This document shows, piece after piece, positions 63,870 to 64,000 of a stretch of DNA of 64,000 nt. The notes beneath the pieces were generated by a model, which was not told the origin of the DNA, ran no database searches, and saw only the letters and a program-made list of their open reading frames with translations. The stretch comes from Urophycis tenuis (Eukaryota > Chordata > Actinopteri > Gadiformes > Phycidae). Both the position numbers and the translations under genes were made by a program. The stretch lies in NCBI GenBank assembly GCA_036785325.1, contig JAXIVH010000033.1:3593548-3657547 (forward strand). The letters are read 5' to 3'. How positions within the stretch are numbered: the first letter of the stretch is position 1; each line of letters begins with the position of its first letter.

Positions 63870-64000
63870 ATTATTACTTGCAATTTAGTCATTTAGGCAG
63901 ACTTGTATCCAAAGTGACTTGCAGCGAGCTCCAGACACATGTTATTAAGATGCAGGCAGGGGTTAGGCATCTTGCTCGAGGACGCCTACAGGTAGGGCTG
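63870..64000 (+). repeat. SINE/L2-like tail, runs off the window
   Basis: tatccaaagtgacttgcag..., then gcaggggttaggcatcttgctcgagg, is a common fish LINE/SINE 3' sequence. A relative lies at 20965-21130. Confidence 0.55.

Overview
The window is teleost fish genomic DNA, probably percomorph. It carries split eukaryotic genes with GT-AG introns, a fish-expanded NLR (FISNA-NACHT-LRR-B30.2) gene, L2/Rex/jockey-type LINE fragments, tRNA-derived SINEs, Kolobok and hAT transposons, a Ty3/gypsy element and many (GT)n and (GA)n microsatellites.

Positions 1-20,660 hold no host gene that I can recognise and are dominated by transposons. Two L2-type LINE fragments and a solo-LTR-like block come first. 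They are followed by a three-layer nest in which every layer has its own target-site duplication (TSD). A hAT element (5183-19342, 8-bp TSD ccataggg, residual transposase N-terminus) contains a Kolobok-type element (5602-18681, TTAA TSD). The Kolobok-type element carries a THAP-domain gene on + and a three-exon P2X7-ballast-like gene on -. It is in turn split by a full-length gypsy element (8910-17959, two 1334-bp LTRs that look identical, intact gag and pol). The gypsy element has a -1 frameshift heptamer at the gag stop, a PNMA-like Gag and an LTR that contains a spliceable 71-codon reading frame. A 42-bp palindrome with an 8-bp TSD breaks the first exon of the ballast-like gene.

Positions 20,660-34,340 hold one NLR gene on +. 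I could join ten coding exons with consistent phase into an open frame of about 1120 codons: an N-terminal segment, FISNA-NACHT, three 174-nt LRR exons, a 47-nt linker exon and PRY-SPRY. Its introns contain LINE pieces, a decayed N-terminal exon copy, a hAT BED-finger exon, a tandem duplication of one LRR exon and a near-perfect 98-bp inverted repeat.

Positions 34,340-49,180 are intergenic. They contain Penelope-like fragments, jockey/CR1-type LINEs, SINEs, MITEs, TTAGGG-like arrays and several strong palindromes, including one of 78 bp.

Positions 49,183-59,349 and probably beyond hold a RhoGAP gene of the ARHGAP18/28/40 subfamily on -. Its C-terminus and stop are inside the window, and the 5' end is probably outside or unresolved. 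One exon has two extra bases that break the frame. From 59,350 to 64,000 I see only microsatellites, repeats and presumptive intron or upstream sequence.
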